Shown here: positions 1-6,260 of the stretch, in pieces | How positions within the stretch are numbered: position 1 is the first letter of the stretch | How the letters are laid out: the number at the start of each line of letters is the position of its first letter | Source of the DNA: Nitrosopumilales archaeon | GTDB lineage: Archaea > Thermoproteota > Nitrososphaeria > Nitrososphaerales > Nitrosopumilaceae | DNA length: 6,514 nucleotides | Direction: 5' to 3' | Assembly: GCA_016176745.1 (NCBI GenBank) | Contig: JACOWO010000045.1 | Coordinates: 1-6,514 of the forward strand | Position numbers and translations under genes: made by a program | The notes under the pieces: generated by a model | Database searches by the model: none | The model's input: only the letters and a program-made list of their open reading frames with translations | Told to the model about the DNA's origin: nothing

Positions 1-653
1 CTATTGCGCCAATTGTTTCTCATCTATGTAAAGAGTCAGGAAAAGATCTAATTTCTTTTGCAATTATGCCATTTAAATTTGAAAAAGATAGAATCTTTCA
101 AGCAGGAATCTCGCTAAAGCGATTAAGGGAAAGCTCATCATGCATCGTAGTTGATAACGATGCACTTCTTGATTGCAACCCAGACTTGACACAAAAAGCA
201 TGCTATGAAATTGCCAACTCTGCAATACTCCATGTAATTAATTCTCTAAAATCATCATCTCTTGCAGATGGGACAAACATCTTGTCTACAAGTAAAAGCG
301 CATACAATATCGAAACATCACTAAGAGAATCAATAAAGATGTTATATGAAGATGCACCGCCAGCCAGCGTAAAGAGATCTATTTTGTATGTTCTTGGCAA
401 TGATGTTTCAGTTGGAACATTAAACTCTATTACAAATATTTCAAGTAAAGTCTTTAGAGAAGACACAACTCAAGTTGATCTTTCAACAAGTTCTGCTGAA
501 AAGTCAAATGTAATAATGCTGTCAACTGTTCAAGGCGAAACACGCTTTGATAGATATGATCCATTGGGAGTAATACCAAGCGATCATGTACTTGACTGGC
601 AGGATCCAGACTGCAGCATTAACTGCGAACTGAATTTACATCAATTAGAATAA
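1..653 (+). CDS. ftsZ: FtsZ/tubulin-family GTPase, C-terminal part (5' end outside window)
   Basis: The gene is cut at the left edge: the frame is open from base 3 with no start needed, giving 216 visible residues before TAA. The first residues (IAPIVSHLCKESGKDL, then ISFAIMPFKFE) match the FtsZ segment that follows the GTP-binding half, where the family has APxIAxxAKExG and then xxPFxFEG. The stretch SSSCIVVDNDALLD matches FtsZ's 'DTLIVIPNDRLL', which leads into central helix H7. The nucleotide-binding N-terminal half (GGGTGTG loop) is therefore upstream of the window. Where FtsZ normally has the catalytic T7 loop (NxDxxD), this protein reads ADGTNILSTSKSAYN, without the expected aspartates. 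The C-terminal end (NCELNLHQLE) is unlike the usual FtsZ tail that binds partners. In FtsZ the protein polymerises at the division site, but thaumarchaea are known to divide mainly with Cdv/ESCRT-III proteins, so the role here is uncertain. The gene converges on rpl31e with 2 bases between stops. Confidence 0.8.
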   Translation, partial: IAPIVSHLCKESGKDLISFAIMPFKFEKDRIFQAGISLKRLRESSSCIVVDNDALLDCNPDLTQKACYEIANSAILHVINSLKSSSLADGTNILSTSKSAYNIETSLRESIKMLYEDAPPASVKRSILYVLGNDVSVGTLNSITNISSKVFREDTTQVDLSTSSAEKSNVIMLSTVQGETRFDRYDPLGVIPSDHVLDWQDPDCSINCELNLHQLE

Positions 654-655
654 AT

Positions 656-1183
656 CTAGTCTTTTTTTGCCGTCTTTTTTGGTTTTGATTCTTTTTTAGC
701 TGTAGATTTCTTTTCTGTAGTTTCTTTTGATTTTTTAACAAGATTTGTTTTCTCTGGTGTAATTTCTTTTTCTTGTGTCTTTGGTTTACTTTCTTCTTTT
801 ACTTCAGATATTTTGGTTTCTGGTTCTTTGATTTCCTCTTTTGATGCTATCTCTTCTTTTGGTTTTGTTTTCTTTTCTCCTTTTTTCTTTGACTCTTTTT
901 CAGATTTCTTTGATTTTTCTTCAGCTTCTTCATATCGTGAAACTATGATGTGTCCTTCATCGGTTTTTGTCATTCTGACTCTGATCTTTCTTGGTGGATG
1001 TTTTATTCCACGTTCCCAGATTTTCTGATTAAGCTCACCTTCAATTTTGATTTCTTGTGTTTTCATGTGATGTCTTGCAAATTCTTTTACCATGTTAATT
1101 GCCCGTTTTGCTCTTTGGTTGTCTGGACTAAGCAACACTTTGCCCAAGTTTATCGTGTATACACGCTCAAGTTCTTGTGACAT
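656..1183 (-). CDS. rpl31e: 50S ribosomal protein L31e with long K/E/S-rich C-terminal extension
   Basis: This is a large-subunit ribosomal protein of the archaeal/eukaryotic L31e (eL31) family, located near the exit of the peptide tunnel. Residues 1-85 carry the family domain: ERVYTINLGK at the start, a basic helix (RAKRAINMVKEFARHHMK), then LNQKIWERGIKHPPRKIRVR, which matches the family's 'NxxIWxRGIKxxPxxIRVR'. Archaeal L31e is usually about 80-95 residues, whereas this product has 175. Residues 86-175 are low complexity, almost entirely K, E, S, T and P, probably disordered, with a strongly basic end (KPKKTAKKD). The ATG follows the TAA of rpl39e with no gap and has a Shine-Dalgarno sequence inside rpl39e, so the two are co-transcribed and probably translationally coupled. 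In many archaea L39e-L31e is followed by the translation factor aIF6; here the operon instead ends against the convergent ftsZ-like gene. Confidence 0.93.
   Translation of the reverse strand: MSQELERVYTINLGKVLLSPDNQRAKRAINMVKEFARHHMKTQEIKIEGELNQKIWERGIKHPPRKIRVRMTKTDEGHIIVSRYEEAEEKSKKSEKESKKKGEKKTKPKEEIASKEEIKEPETKISEVKEESKPKTQEKEITPEKTNLVKKSKETTEKKSTAKKESKPKKTAKKD
661..697 (+). terminator. possible T-tract terminator for the ftsZ-like gene
   Basis: Just after the ftsZ-like stop the plus strand carries three T runs: T7 at 662-668, T6 at 675-680 and T6 at 692-697. Archaeal intrinsic termination uses such U-rich RNA stretches without needing a hairpin. The runs lie inside the rpl31e coding region, where they are the complement of lysine codons. 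Termination is inferred from composition only. Confidence 0.35.
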
Positions 1184-1342
1184 TTATCCTACCTCAACAT
1201 CTGTTCGTCTCCACGCTCTACGTTTTGGGTTTGTACGCACCGTTCTTTTTGTTCGCACAATGACCCATGCCGGAACTGGAGATGCTTGTTTAATCTTTTT
1301 TATCAGTCGTGTTTTGCGTGGACCTGGTTTTCTTGCTGCCAT
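1184..1342 (-). CDS. rpl39e: 50S ribosomal protein L39e
   Basis: This is a 52-residue, very basic protein of the L39e (eL39) family, which lines the peptide exit tunnel of archaeal and eukaryotic ribosomes. The typical family size is about 51 residues. Diagnostic parts are the initial MAARKPGPRKTRLIKKIKQA, then VPAWVIVRTKRTVRTNPKRR and WRRTD near the end, matching the family's 'VPxWVxxKTxRxVxxxPKRRxWRRxxL'. The frame is open 38 codons further upstream to 1456, but that part overlaps the Nudix gene, adds nothing like the family, and the ATG at 1340-1342 gives the expected size, so it is chosen as start. A TATA-like box centred about 27 bases before this ATG fits a leaderless transcript. The stop TAA abuts the ATG of rpl31e directly, forming a two-gene operon. 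Confidence 0.94.
   Translation of the reverse strand: MAARKPGPRKTRLIKKIKQASPVPAWVIVRTKRTVRTNPKRRAWRRTDVEVG
1191..1195 (-). promoter_or_regulatory. Shine-Dalgarno site of rpl31e inside the end of rpl39e
   Basis: On the minus strand GAGGT lies 7 bases before the rpl31e ATG, within the last codons of rpl39e. It can pair with the anti-Shine-Dalgarno CCTCC end of 16S rRNA. It supports the start choice and separate initiation of this downstream operon gene, in contrast to rpl39e, which appears leaderless. Confidence 0.6.
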
Positions 1343-1364
1343 AAAACTTGTGGCATGCCAAGCT

Positions 1365-1373
1365 CTTTTTAAA
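1365..1373 (-). promoter_or_regulatory. TATA-like box of the rpl39e-rpl31e operon
   Basis: On the minus strand TTTAAAAAG is centred about 27 bases before the rpl39e ATG, in the 47-base gap after the Nudix gene. Archaeal TATA boxes lie about 26 bases before the transcription start, so transcription would begin at or next to the ATG, giving a leaderless mRNA. It also implies that the ribosomal genes need not depend on read-through from the Nudix gene. Based on spacing and composition only. Confidence 0.5.
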
Positions 1374-1389
1374 TGAATCTCAAATTTTT

Positions 1390-1950
1390 CTAAATCAAAT
1401 TTTGATTTGACATCAAATCTACAATCTGCTTTAGCATTCTTGCAGAAGCCCCCCACACAATTTTATTTTCGAAAGTAAATGTGTACATCTCTTGAATTGA
1501 TTTGTGTTTTGGATCAGGATCATCTGCAAGTGTTTTTAAAAATGGAATCAATGGAATATGCAATATTGTTTTTACCTCATGATTTGCTCTAAGCTTTGGC
1601 ACATTATCCAGTATGGAAATAAATGGAATTATTTTAAATCTAGAATTAAGTGTGGTGACAGGTTTTAGCTGTCCAATTACTTTGTTTCGTAAAATTTCTA
1701 ATCCGATTTCTTCTTTTGTTTCACGTATTGCTGTATCTAAAAGATCATTATCACCTTGATCAAACTTTCCTCCAGGAAATGAAATCTCACCTGCATGAAA
1801 ATTCATAGTATTTGGTTTTTCTGTCATTATTATGATTGGTTCCGTACCATACATTACAATCATAACAGACGCAAGTTTGTTTTTTCCATCATCAAATATT
1901 TCAGTGGAAATTTTACTTGATAACGCAGTCTTGAGTTTGCCAAATTCCAT
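1390..1950 (-). CDS. Nudix hydrolase, coenzyme A pyrophosphatase (NudL-like) type
   Basis: This is a 186-residue Nudix pyrophosphohydrolase. Residues 61-84 form the Nudix box (G61, then RETKEEIGL at 76-84), which binds the divalent metals used to cleave nucleoside diphosphate derivatives. The family glutamate in 'Gx5E' is Asp here (D67), as is common in the CoA pyrophosphatase branch. Just before the box, FHAGEISFPGG (residues 51-61) matches the extra motif of that branch (HxGxVxFPGG). The later segments NHEVKTILHIPLIPFL and IVWGASARMLKQI match its 'EVxxxxxVPL' and 'IWGATAxIL'. A likely substrate is CoA or a CoA derivative, giving a phosphopantetheine and 3',5'-ADP; the substrate is inferred from motifs. 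Start: the frame can be extended three codons to a TTG at 1957-1959, but the ATG at 1948-1950 is preferred. It is divergent from metF and lies 47 bases before rpl39e on the same strand. Confidence 0.85.
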   Translation of the reverse strand: MEFGKLKTALSSKISTEIFDDGKNKLASVMIVMYGTEPIIIMTEKPNTMNFHAGEISFPGGKFDQGDNDLLDTAIRETKEEIGLEILRNKVIGQLKPVTTLNSRFKIIPFISILDNVPKLRANHEVKTILHIPLIPFLKTLADDPDPKHKSIQEMYTFTFENKIVWGASARMLKQIVDLMSNQNLI

Positions 1951-1977
1951 ATATAGCAATAAAATTAGTTTGTTATT

Positions 1978-1986
1978 GATTTTATC
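1978..1986 (-). promoter_or_regulatory. possible TATA-like box of the Nudix gene
   Basis: On the minus strand GATAAAATC is centred about 32 bases before the chosen ATG and 23 before the alternative TTG. It would place transcription start a few bases before the ATG. The match is weak and other AT-rich positions in this gap could serve. Confidence 0.25.
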
Positions 1987-1996
1987 TTTCTAAAGG

Positions 1997-2004
1997 TTTT
2001 AACC
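1997..2004 (+). promoter_or_regulatory. TATA-like box of metF
   Basis: TTTTAACC lies with its centre about 26 bases before the metF ATG, the distance expected if transcription starts at the ATG. No Shine-Dalgarno sequence is seen between the box and the start, which agrees with a leaderless mRNA. It shares the 75-base gap with the divergent Nudix promoter. Confidence 0.4.
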
Positions 2005-2025
2005 AAGCAAATTTGAAATGCCTAT

Positions 2026-2676
2026 ATGACGTTACGATACGAAGTAAATCCACCAAAAATAATTCAGGACAAGTTACTATCGCATGAACCCCAAAGATCA
2101 CTTGACGACATAAAACAACGAATAATAAATATCAGCAAAAACTGCAATGGAATTCATATTACAGATTCAGTTCTTGGCATTCCTCGAGTGTCTCCGCTTA
2201 TTTTGGCAGCACTCATTAGAGATTTTAGTAAAAAAATGGAGATAACAATTAGTCTTCGTGTAAGAGATCGAAATCTTGCTGCGCTAACACAATCTGTTTG
2301 TGATGCGGTACTTTTGGGGTTAAACGGTGTACTCATACTGAAAGGCGATGCGTCAACTGATGGCCCAAAAGATTCTGGCTTGGTTCCAAGCGAGGTTGTA
2401 AAACACCTAAATAAGTTAGGCTTTAACAAAAATATTGATCTGTTTTTGTCGTTACCAAGTAACCCAGATTTTAACAAAATTGGAAAAAAGCTTGATGCAG
2501 AACCTGCAGGCTTTATCACTCAAGTAATTCATTCAGAAAAACAGGTCACGCGAATAGTTGATGAGCTAAAGCCTCAAGGCTTTAAAGTGATTCCATGTGT
2601 ACTATTGCCATCAGAAAAAAACGCAAACTCTGCCAAGTTTTTGAAGCTTGATTGGTCAGGTATCAGGATAATGTAG
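2026..2676 (+). CDS. metF: methylenetetrahydrofolate reductase, frame broken near the 3' end
   Basis: This is a MetF-family (PF02219-type) enzyme that would reduce 5,10-methylene-tetrahydrofolate to 5-methyl-tetrahydrofolate with FAD. As read it has 216 residues. The start YEVNPPK (E6) corresponds to the family's 'FEFFPP', whose Glu is the catalytic acid. GVLILKGD (D108) corresponds to 'xxALRGD', whose Asp contacts flavin and folate. FITQ (Q166) corresponds to the conserved 'xITQ' strand. The ATG is the only plausible start because a stop lies four codons upstream. The last in-frame residues (after LDWS, residues 208-211) are GIRIM and then TAG, which do not look like the family. The expected continuation is present in another frame up to 2774, so a one-base deletion between about 2652 and 2673 is likely. 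The intact product would be about 250 residues, short against typical bacterial MetF (~290). It faces the methionine synthase genes, the users of its product. Confidence 0.82.
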   Translation: MTLRYEVNPPKIIQDKLLSHEPQRSLDDIKQRIINISKNCNGIHITDSVLGIPRVSPLILAALIRDFSKKMEITISLRVRDRNLAALTQSVCDAVLLGLNGVLILKGDASTDGPKDSGLVPSEVVKHLNKLGFNKNIDLFLSLPSNPDFNKIGKKLDAEPAGFITQVIHSEKQVTRIVDELKPQGFKVIPCVLLPSEKNANSAKFLKLDWSGIRIM

Positions 2677-2774
2677 TTGATTTTATAAAAAATATTCATA
2701 GTATTGCAGGCGATGTTTTAATTTCCTCACCAAATGACTATGCAAAAGCACAAAATTTGTTTAAATCACTTTAA
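2661..2774 (+). pseudogene. metF: out-of-frame C-terminal end of metF
   Basis: In the frame that uses codons starting at 2661, the sequence after the metF TAG reads YQDNVVDFIKNIHSIAGD, then VLISSPNDYAKAQNLFKSL and TAA at 2772-2774. This is ordinary-looking protein that continues the last alpha/beta unit of the barrel. Joining it to LDWS of the upstream frame needs one extra base between about 2652 and 2673 (for example SEY if GGT were GAGT; the exact base is a guess). The upstream frame ends at the TAG at 2674-2676, and this frame is blocked by a TGA at 2649-2651, which limits where the shift can be. No slippery heptamer is seen, so programmed frameshifting is unlikely. A sequencing or assembly error and a real recent mutation are both possible. 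Confidence 0.75.
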
Positions 2775-5269
2775 AGTACAAAATACTCTGCTTGTGGATG
2801 ATGTACCACTATTGCAGCAGTTGATTGTTCCGGTACAATCTGTCCTGCTTCTGTAAGTGTCATTCCAGATTTTTCTGCGTCAAGTAATTTCCAAACCAGA
2901 TGATGTTGCAGCACATCAGGACAACTTGGATAACCCCAACTATAGCGCAAACCACGCTTATCTCCTAACTTTAGCTCCTCACGTATCTTTTGGTTTACCC
3001 AGTCTGCAAGCGCCTCTGCAGTCTCTACTGCAAGTCCATGAAGATAATATGCATCTGTATACTTGTTTTCTTTGTTCCATTTTTCTACAAGCTCAGCTAC
3101 CTTATTGCCTACAGTTACTGCCTGAAATGCAACAATATCGTCTGCACCAAAATAATCGGTAATACACAAATGTTTTTTTTGTGATGAACGTGGAAAATCA
3201 AATACTATTTTTTCTCCATTTGGATGATCCACTATTAGCTTGTCGTTGATATTATGACATCTAAAATATGCATATACTGCATGTGGTTCAAAGAGACCTT
3301 CTGCAACTATTCTTTTTTTCCATTCATCTAGTAATTGTTCGTGCTCCTTTTCTGATTCTTTTGCTTGATTTCCACGAATGCCCCATGACAATTTGAAGAG
3401 GGATTTTTTGTTTAGATAATTCCATACTGTTTGGAGATTAATTTGTAAAGGCTCTAGTCTGATTGGTTTATTGATTACCGGTGGAACTGGCGGTACAGCA
3501 GGTTTTATTCCACTGTGAGGAAGAGACATTGTTTCTTTTTGTATCGTAGTTTCCTTCCATTTTTCGAGTTTTTCCTGCCATTCTCTTAGATATTGTTCTC
3601 TTTCAGATGAAACAAGCTTGTCCATTGTTTTTAGGCCATCAAACATTGTCTGACAGTAAAATACGCCTTCTTGATGTATGCCACCGTCCTTTGCAATTCG
3701 ATTAATGTAGTTGCTATTGATTGCAGCACCCCCACAAAGTATTGGGATTTGCAAGTTGTTTTTTCTTGCATGTTCTACAAAAAACTGCATCTGTTTTGAT
3801 GTTGATACAAGTAGTGCTGATAGTCCAACAGCATCTGCTTTTACCTCACTTATTTTTTCTATGAATTTTTGCAATGGTACTTGCTTGCCAAGGTCATAAA
3901 CAGTATAGCCGTTATTTTCAAAAATTGTTTTTACCAGATTTTTACCAATATCGTGAACATCACCATAAACTGTTCCTAAAACAAGTTTGCCTTTGCTTGT
4001 GCCTTCTTCTTTTAGAAGATACTTTTCAAGCTCTACAACTGCAGCCTTCATGCATTCAGCAGATTTGAGAACAAATGGCAAGATAAGCTCACCTGCACCA
4101 AATTTATCGCCAACTTCCTTCATCGCAGGCAACAAATCATCATTTAGTGTTTTAATTGCAGCATCATGTGTTATTTCTTTTGACGCATCAATTCTCAGTC
4201 TGTCATCTTTTTTATCTACAGATACTTTATTTGCAATCTTTTCTGCAATGGATAAAACAACATCATTTTCTATCCCGTCTTTGAGTCTGTTTACTATTCT
4301 AAAATTGGCTCTTTTTCCAGCGTTCCAGCTTGGATCAAACTCGACTTTCTTTGTTGTTGCAGCAGTTGTATCTTTTTTCTCAAAATATGAGATTAGATCA
4401 GAGAGTGCATTTTGATGTTTGTTAAAAATTAAATTTTCAGCTAGAGTTCTTTCCTGTTCATTAATTTCAGGATAGGGGAGGATCTCTTTTGCATTCACTA
4501 TGGCACTATCTAGTCCTGCTTTTATGGCGTAATACAAAAATACGGAATTAATTATTTTGCGCGCTGCAGGAACTAGGCCAAAGCTGATGTTGCTTAGCCC
4601 AAGTGTTGTAAAAGAGTTTGGAAATCTTTGTTTGACAAGTGTTATTCCTTCTAGTGTGTTTTTTCCCGCATCTACAAATTCTTTTTCTCCTGTTACCAGG
4701 GTAAACGTTAGTACATCATAGATGAATTGTTCTTCTCGAAGACCGTATTTTTTTCCTGTTTCATAAAGAAGTTCAGCCGTTGCAACTTTCTCGTTTGGTG
4801 TCTTTGCCATTCCCTTTGGACCAATGCATAGTGCAACTGAAGGAACACCATACTTTGCCATCAATGGTGCAAGTTTATGAAAACGGCTACCGTCACCTTC
4901 CAAATTAATTGAGTTGATTATTGGCTTTCCTGGAATTTGCTCAAGTGTTGCTTCTATTACTTCAGGATCTGTAGAGTCAATTACAAGTGGTGCATCAATT
5001 TCTAAGCTTAACCTTTTTACAAGTTTTACCATAAACTCGCGTTCATCTGAGCGTTCAGTTGTTGCGACACAGACATCAAGGCAATGTGCACCGTCCTCTA
5101 CCTGTGCCCTTGCAAGGTCAATTAACCCATCAAAATCATCATCCAGTACAAACTGTTTTGCCTTTCGTGAGCCTTGTGTGTTTAGTCGCTCCCCTATGAT
5201 AAGAGGTGCAGGAATCTGTTTTAGCTCAACTGCCTTTAATGCAGAACTTACTCGTGGTACTATCAACAA
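2771..5269 (-). CDS. metH: cobalamin-dependent methionine synthase, pterin + B12 + AdoMet domains (split MetH)
   Basis: This protein transfers the methyl group of 5-methyl-tetrahydrofolate through cobalamin to homocysteine held by a partner. Of its 832 residues, about 20-280 form the pterin-binding barrel (IIGERLNTQGSRK at 24-36, NSINLEGDGS at 119-128, GLSNISFGL at 224-232). About 315-420 are the helical cap over cobalamin (FGAGELILPFVLKSAECMK). About 425-555 are the B12-binding Rossmann domain, with DVHDIG at 437-442 (H439 as lower axial ligand), GLSALL at 482-487 and GGAA at 513-516. A proline-rich linker (585-600) leads to the AdoMet reactivation domain (~610-832; R775 and GYPSCPD at 779-785, HPQAEYF near the end). 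The N-terminal homocysteine domain of full-length MetH is missing and is encoded by the gene just upstream; together they give about 1147 residues, close to E. coli MetH (~1227). No ATG exists near the N-terminus: the start is TTG at 5267-5269 or the next TTG at 5264-5266. Confidence 0.95.
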   Translation of the reverse strand: MLIVPRVSSALKAVELKQIPAPLIIGERLNTQGSRKAKQFVLDDDFDGLIDLARAQVEDGAHCLDVCVATTERSDEREFMVKLVKRLSLEIDAPLVIDSTDPEVIEATLEQIPGKPIINSINLEGDGSRFHKLAPLMAKYGVPSVALCIGPKGMAKTPNEKVATAELLYETGKKYGLREEQFIYDVLTFTLVTGEKEFVDAGKNTLEGITLVKQRFPNSFTTLGLSNISFGLVPAARKIINSVFLYYAIKAGLDSAIVNAKEILPYPEINEQERTLAENLIFNKHQNALSDLISYFEKKDTTAATTKKVEFDPSWNAGKRANFRIVNRLKDGIENDVVLSIAEKIANKVSVDKKDDRLRIDASKEITHDAAIKTLNDDLLPAMKEVGDKFGAGELILPFVLKSAECMKAAVVELEKYLLKEEGTSKGKLVLGTVYGDVHDIGKNLVKTIFENNGYTVYDLGKQVPLQKFIEKISEVKADAVGLSALLVSTSKQMQFFVEHARKNNLQIPILCGGAAINSNYINRIAKDGGIHQEGVFYCQTMFDGLKTMDKLVSSEREQYLREWQEKLEKWKETTIQKETMSLPHSGIKPAVPPVPPVINKPIRLEPLQINLQTVWNYLNKKSLFKLSWGIRGNQAKESEKEHEQLLDEWKKRIVAEGLFEPHAVYAYFRCHNINDKLIVDHPNGEKIVFDFPRSSQKKHLCITDYFGADDIVAFQAVTVGNKVAELVEKWNKENKYTDAYYLHGLAVETAEALADWVNQKIREELKLGDKRGLRYSWGYPSCPDVLQHHLVWKLLDAEKSGMTLTEAGQIVPEQSTAAIVVHHPQAEYFVL

Positions 5270-5288
5270 TTGCTGTTAGTCCGTTTTT

Positions 5289-5296
5289 TCTAAATA
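5289..5296 (-). promoter_or_regulatory. weak TATA-like box before metH
   Basis: On the minus strand TATTTAGA is centred about 24 bases before the first TTG of metH and 27 before the second. There is no Shine-Dalgarno sequence in the 43-base gap after the Hcy gene, so an extra promoter giving a leaderless metH mRNA is conceivable. The match is weak, and simple co-transcription with the upstream Hcy gene is equally possible. Confidence 0.2.
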
Positions 5297-5312
5297 CCTA
5301 ACCTTTATTTGA

Positions 5313-6260
5313 TTAGGCTTTTTCGTCAATAACTTTGCGAAGTGCCTTGATGTGCTCTGGGTTTGTACCGCAACATCCACCAATAATTCTGACATGTTTG
5401 AACTCTGAAAGAAAATCCTTGAGAACCTTTGCCATTTCCTCAGGGGTCATTTTGTATACTGCTCTCCCTCCTTGATTTTCAGGCATTCCAGCATTTGGCA
5501 CTACTAGCAACTTGTGATTATCCTGTTCATTTAACCACCTTACACTTGGGGTCATCTCTGTTGGACCTGTGGAACAGTTCATCCCAAAAACATCGATTCC
5601 CATATCACATACGGTTGTATATGCAGCCTGAATGTTTGTTCCAAGCAACATCTTGCCATACTTATCTAGCGTTACATTTGCAATAATTGGGACCTTTTTT
5701 CCAGTCTTTTTTATTGCATCTTGGCAGCCTTCTATTGCAAGCTTTACCTCAAGTATGTCTTGACTAGTTTCTATCAATAATGCATCAACACCACCTAGTA
5801 TGAGCCCTTCAGCCTGTAGTGCAAATGCATTTCTTATCTCACTTAATGGTTTTTTCCCAAGATCTGGATCATTTGAGCTTGGCAAAAATCCGGTAGGTCC
5901 CATTGAGCCAATTACATATCTTGGTTTGTCTGAAAACTCTGAACAAACTTCGACAGCAAGTTGTGCGATTTTTTTGTTTAGTTCTACAGTTTGATTACCA
6001 TAACCATATTCATCAAGTTTTAATTTGTTTGAGCCAAACGAGTTTGTTTCAATACAGTCAGCACCTGCCGCAAGATAGTTTCGATGAATTTTTTTTATCC
6101 AATCAGGATGTGTTAGTATCAGTCCGTCATTGAAGCCATCTTTTCCATCAGGAAAATCTTCGGATTTTGGATTAATCTGTTGAATCTCAGTGCCCATTGC
6201 TCCATCAAAAAGCAATATCTTATTGTCAAGTGCTGAAAGGAAATCTTCTTTTTTTGTCAA
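5313..6260 (-). CDS. homocysteine S-methyltransferase domain protein (Hcy part of split methionine synthase)
   Basis: This 315-residue TIM-barrel protein binds zinc and homocysteine and supplies the thiolate that accepts the methyl group. It starts with the family's ILLFDGAMGTEIQ (15-27), followed by ETNSFGSN (71-78), GSMGPTG (118-124) and PNAGMP (255-260). The three zinc ligands are C229 in GMNCSTGP and C296/C297 in GGCCGTNPEH. It has no pterin or cobalamin domain. Directly downstream, 43 bases away on the same strand, lies the metH protein that has those domains but lacks this one, so the two very probably form one enzyme. Start: no ATG occurs before residue 22, which is already inside the core motif, and a stop lies eight codons upstream, so TTG at 6258-6260 is the best start. 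A stand-alone enzyme using S-methylmethionine or betaine is possible but fits the context less well. Confidence 0.92.
   Translation of the reverse strand: MTKKEDFLSALDNKILLFDGAMGTEIQQINPKSEDFPDGKDGFNDGLILTHPDWIKKIHRNYLAAGADCIETNSFGSNKLKLDEYGYGNQTVELNKKIAQLAVEVCSEFSDKPRYVIGSMGPTGFLPSSNDPDLGKKPLSEIRNAFALQAEGLILGGVDALLIETSQDILEVKLAIEGCQDAIKKTGKKVPIIANVTLDKYGKMLLGTNIQAAYTTVCDMGIDVFGMNCSTGPTEMTPSVRWLNEQDNHKLLVVPNAGMPENQGGRAVYKMTPEEMAKVLKDFLSEFKHVRIIGGCCGTNPEHIKALRKVIDEKA

Noticed and set aside
203..466. 87-residue open frame on the minus strand inside the ftsZ-like gene
   Set aside because: It lies antisense to recognisable FtsZ sequence and shows no domain or start signal of its own.
1184..1456. 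A longer 90-residue version of the rpl39e reading frame
   Set aside because: The extra 38 residues overlap the end of the Nudix gene, do not resemble L39e, and a family-sized 52-residue protein starts at an ATG with a well-placed TATA-like box.
1948..1959. TTG at 1957-1959 as start of the Nudix gene
   Set aside because: It adds only three residues, and an ATG in the same frame follows at once; kept only as an alternative.
2610..2625. Run of seven A in metF as the site of the frameshift
   Set aside because: The family-like main frame continues well past it (to LDWS), and the alternative frame has a stop at 2649-2651, so the shift must lie further downstream.
2687..2692. A6 run, read as T6 on the minus strand, as terminator of metH
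   Set aside because: It lies about 80 bases beyond the metH stop inside metF and is a single short run, too weak to call.
3987..4415. 142-residue open frame on the plus strand inside metH
   Set aside because: It is a Ser/Phe-rich shadow of the strongly conserved metH frame, with no family resemblance; the same holds for the other plus-strand frames inside metH and the Hcy gene.
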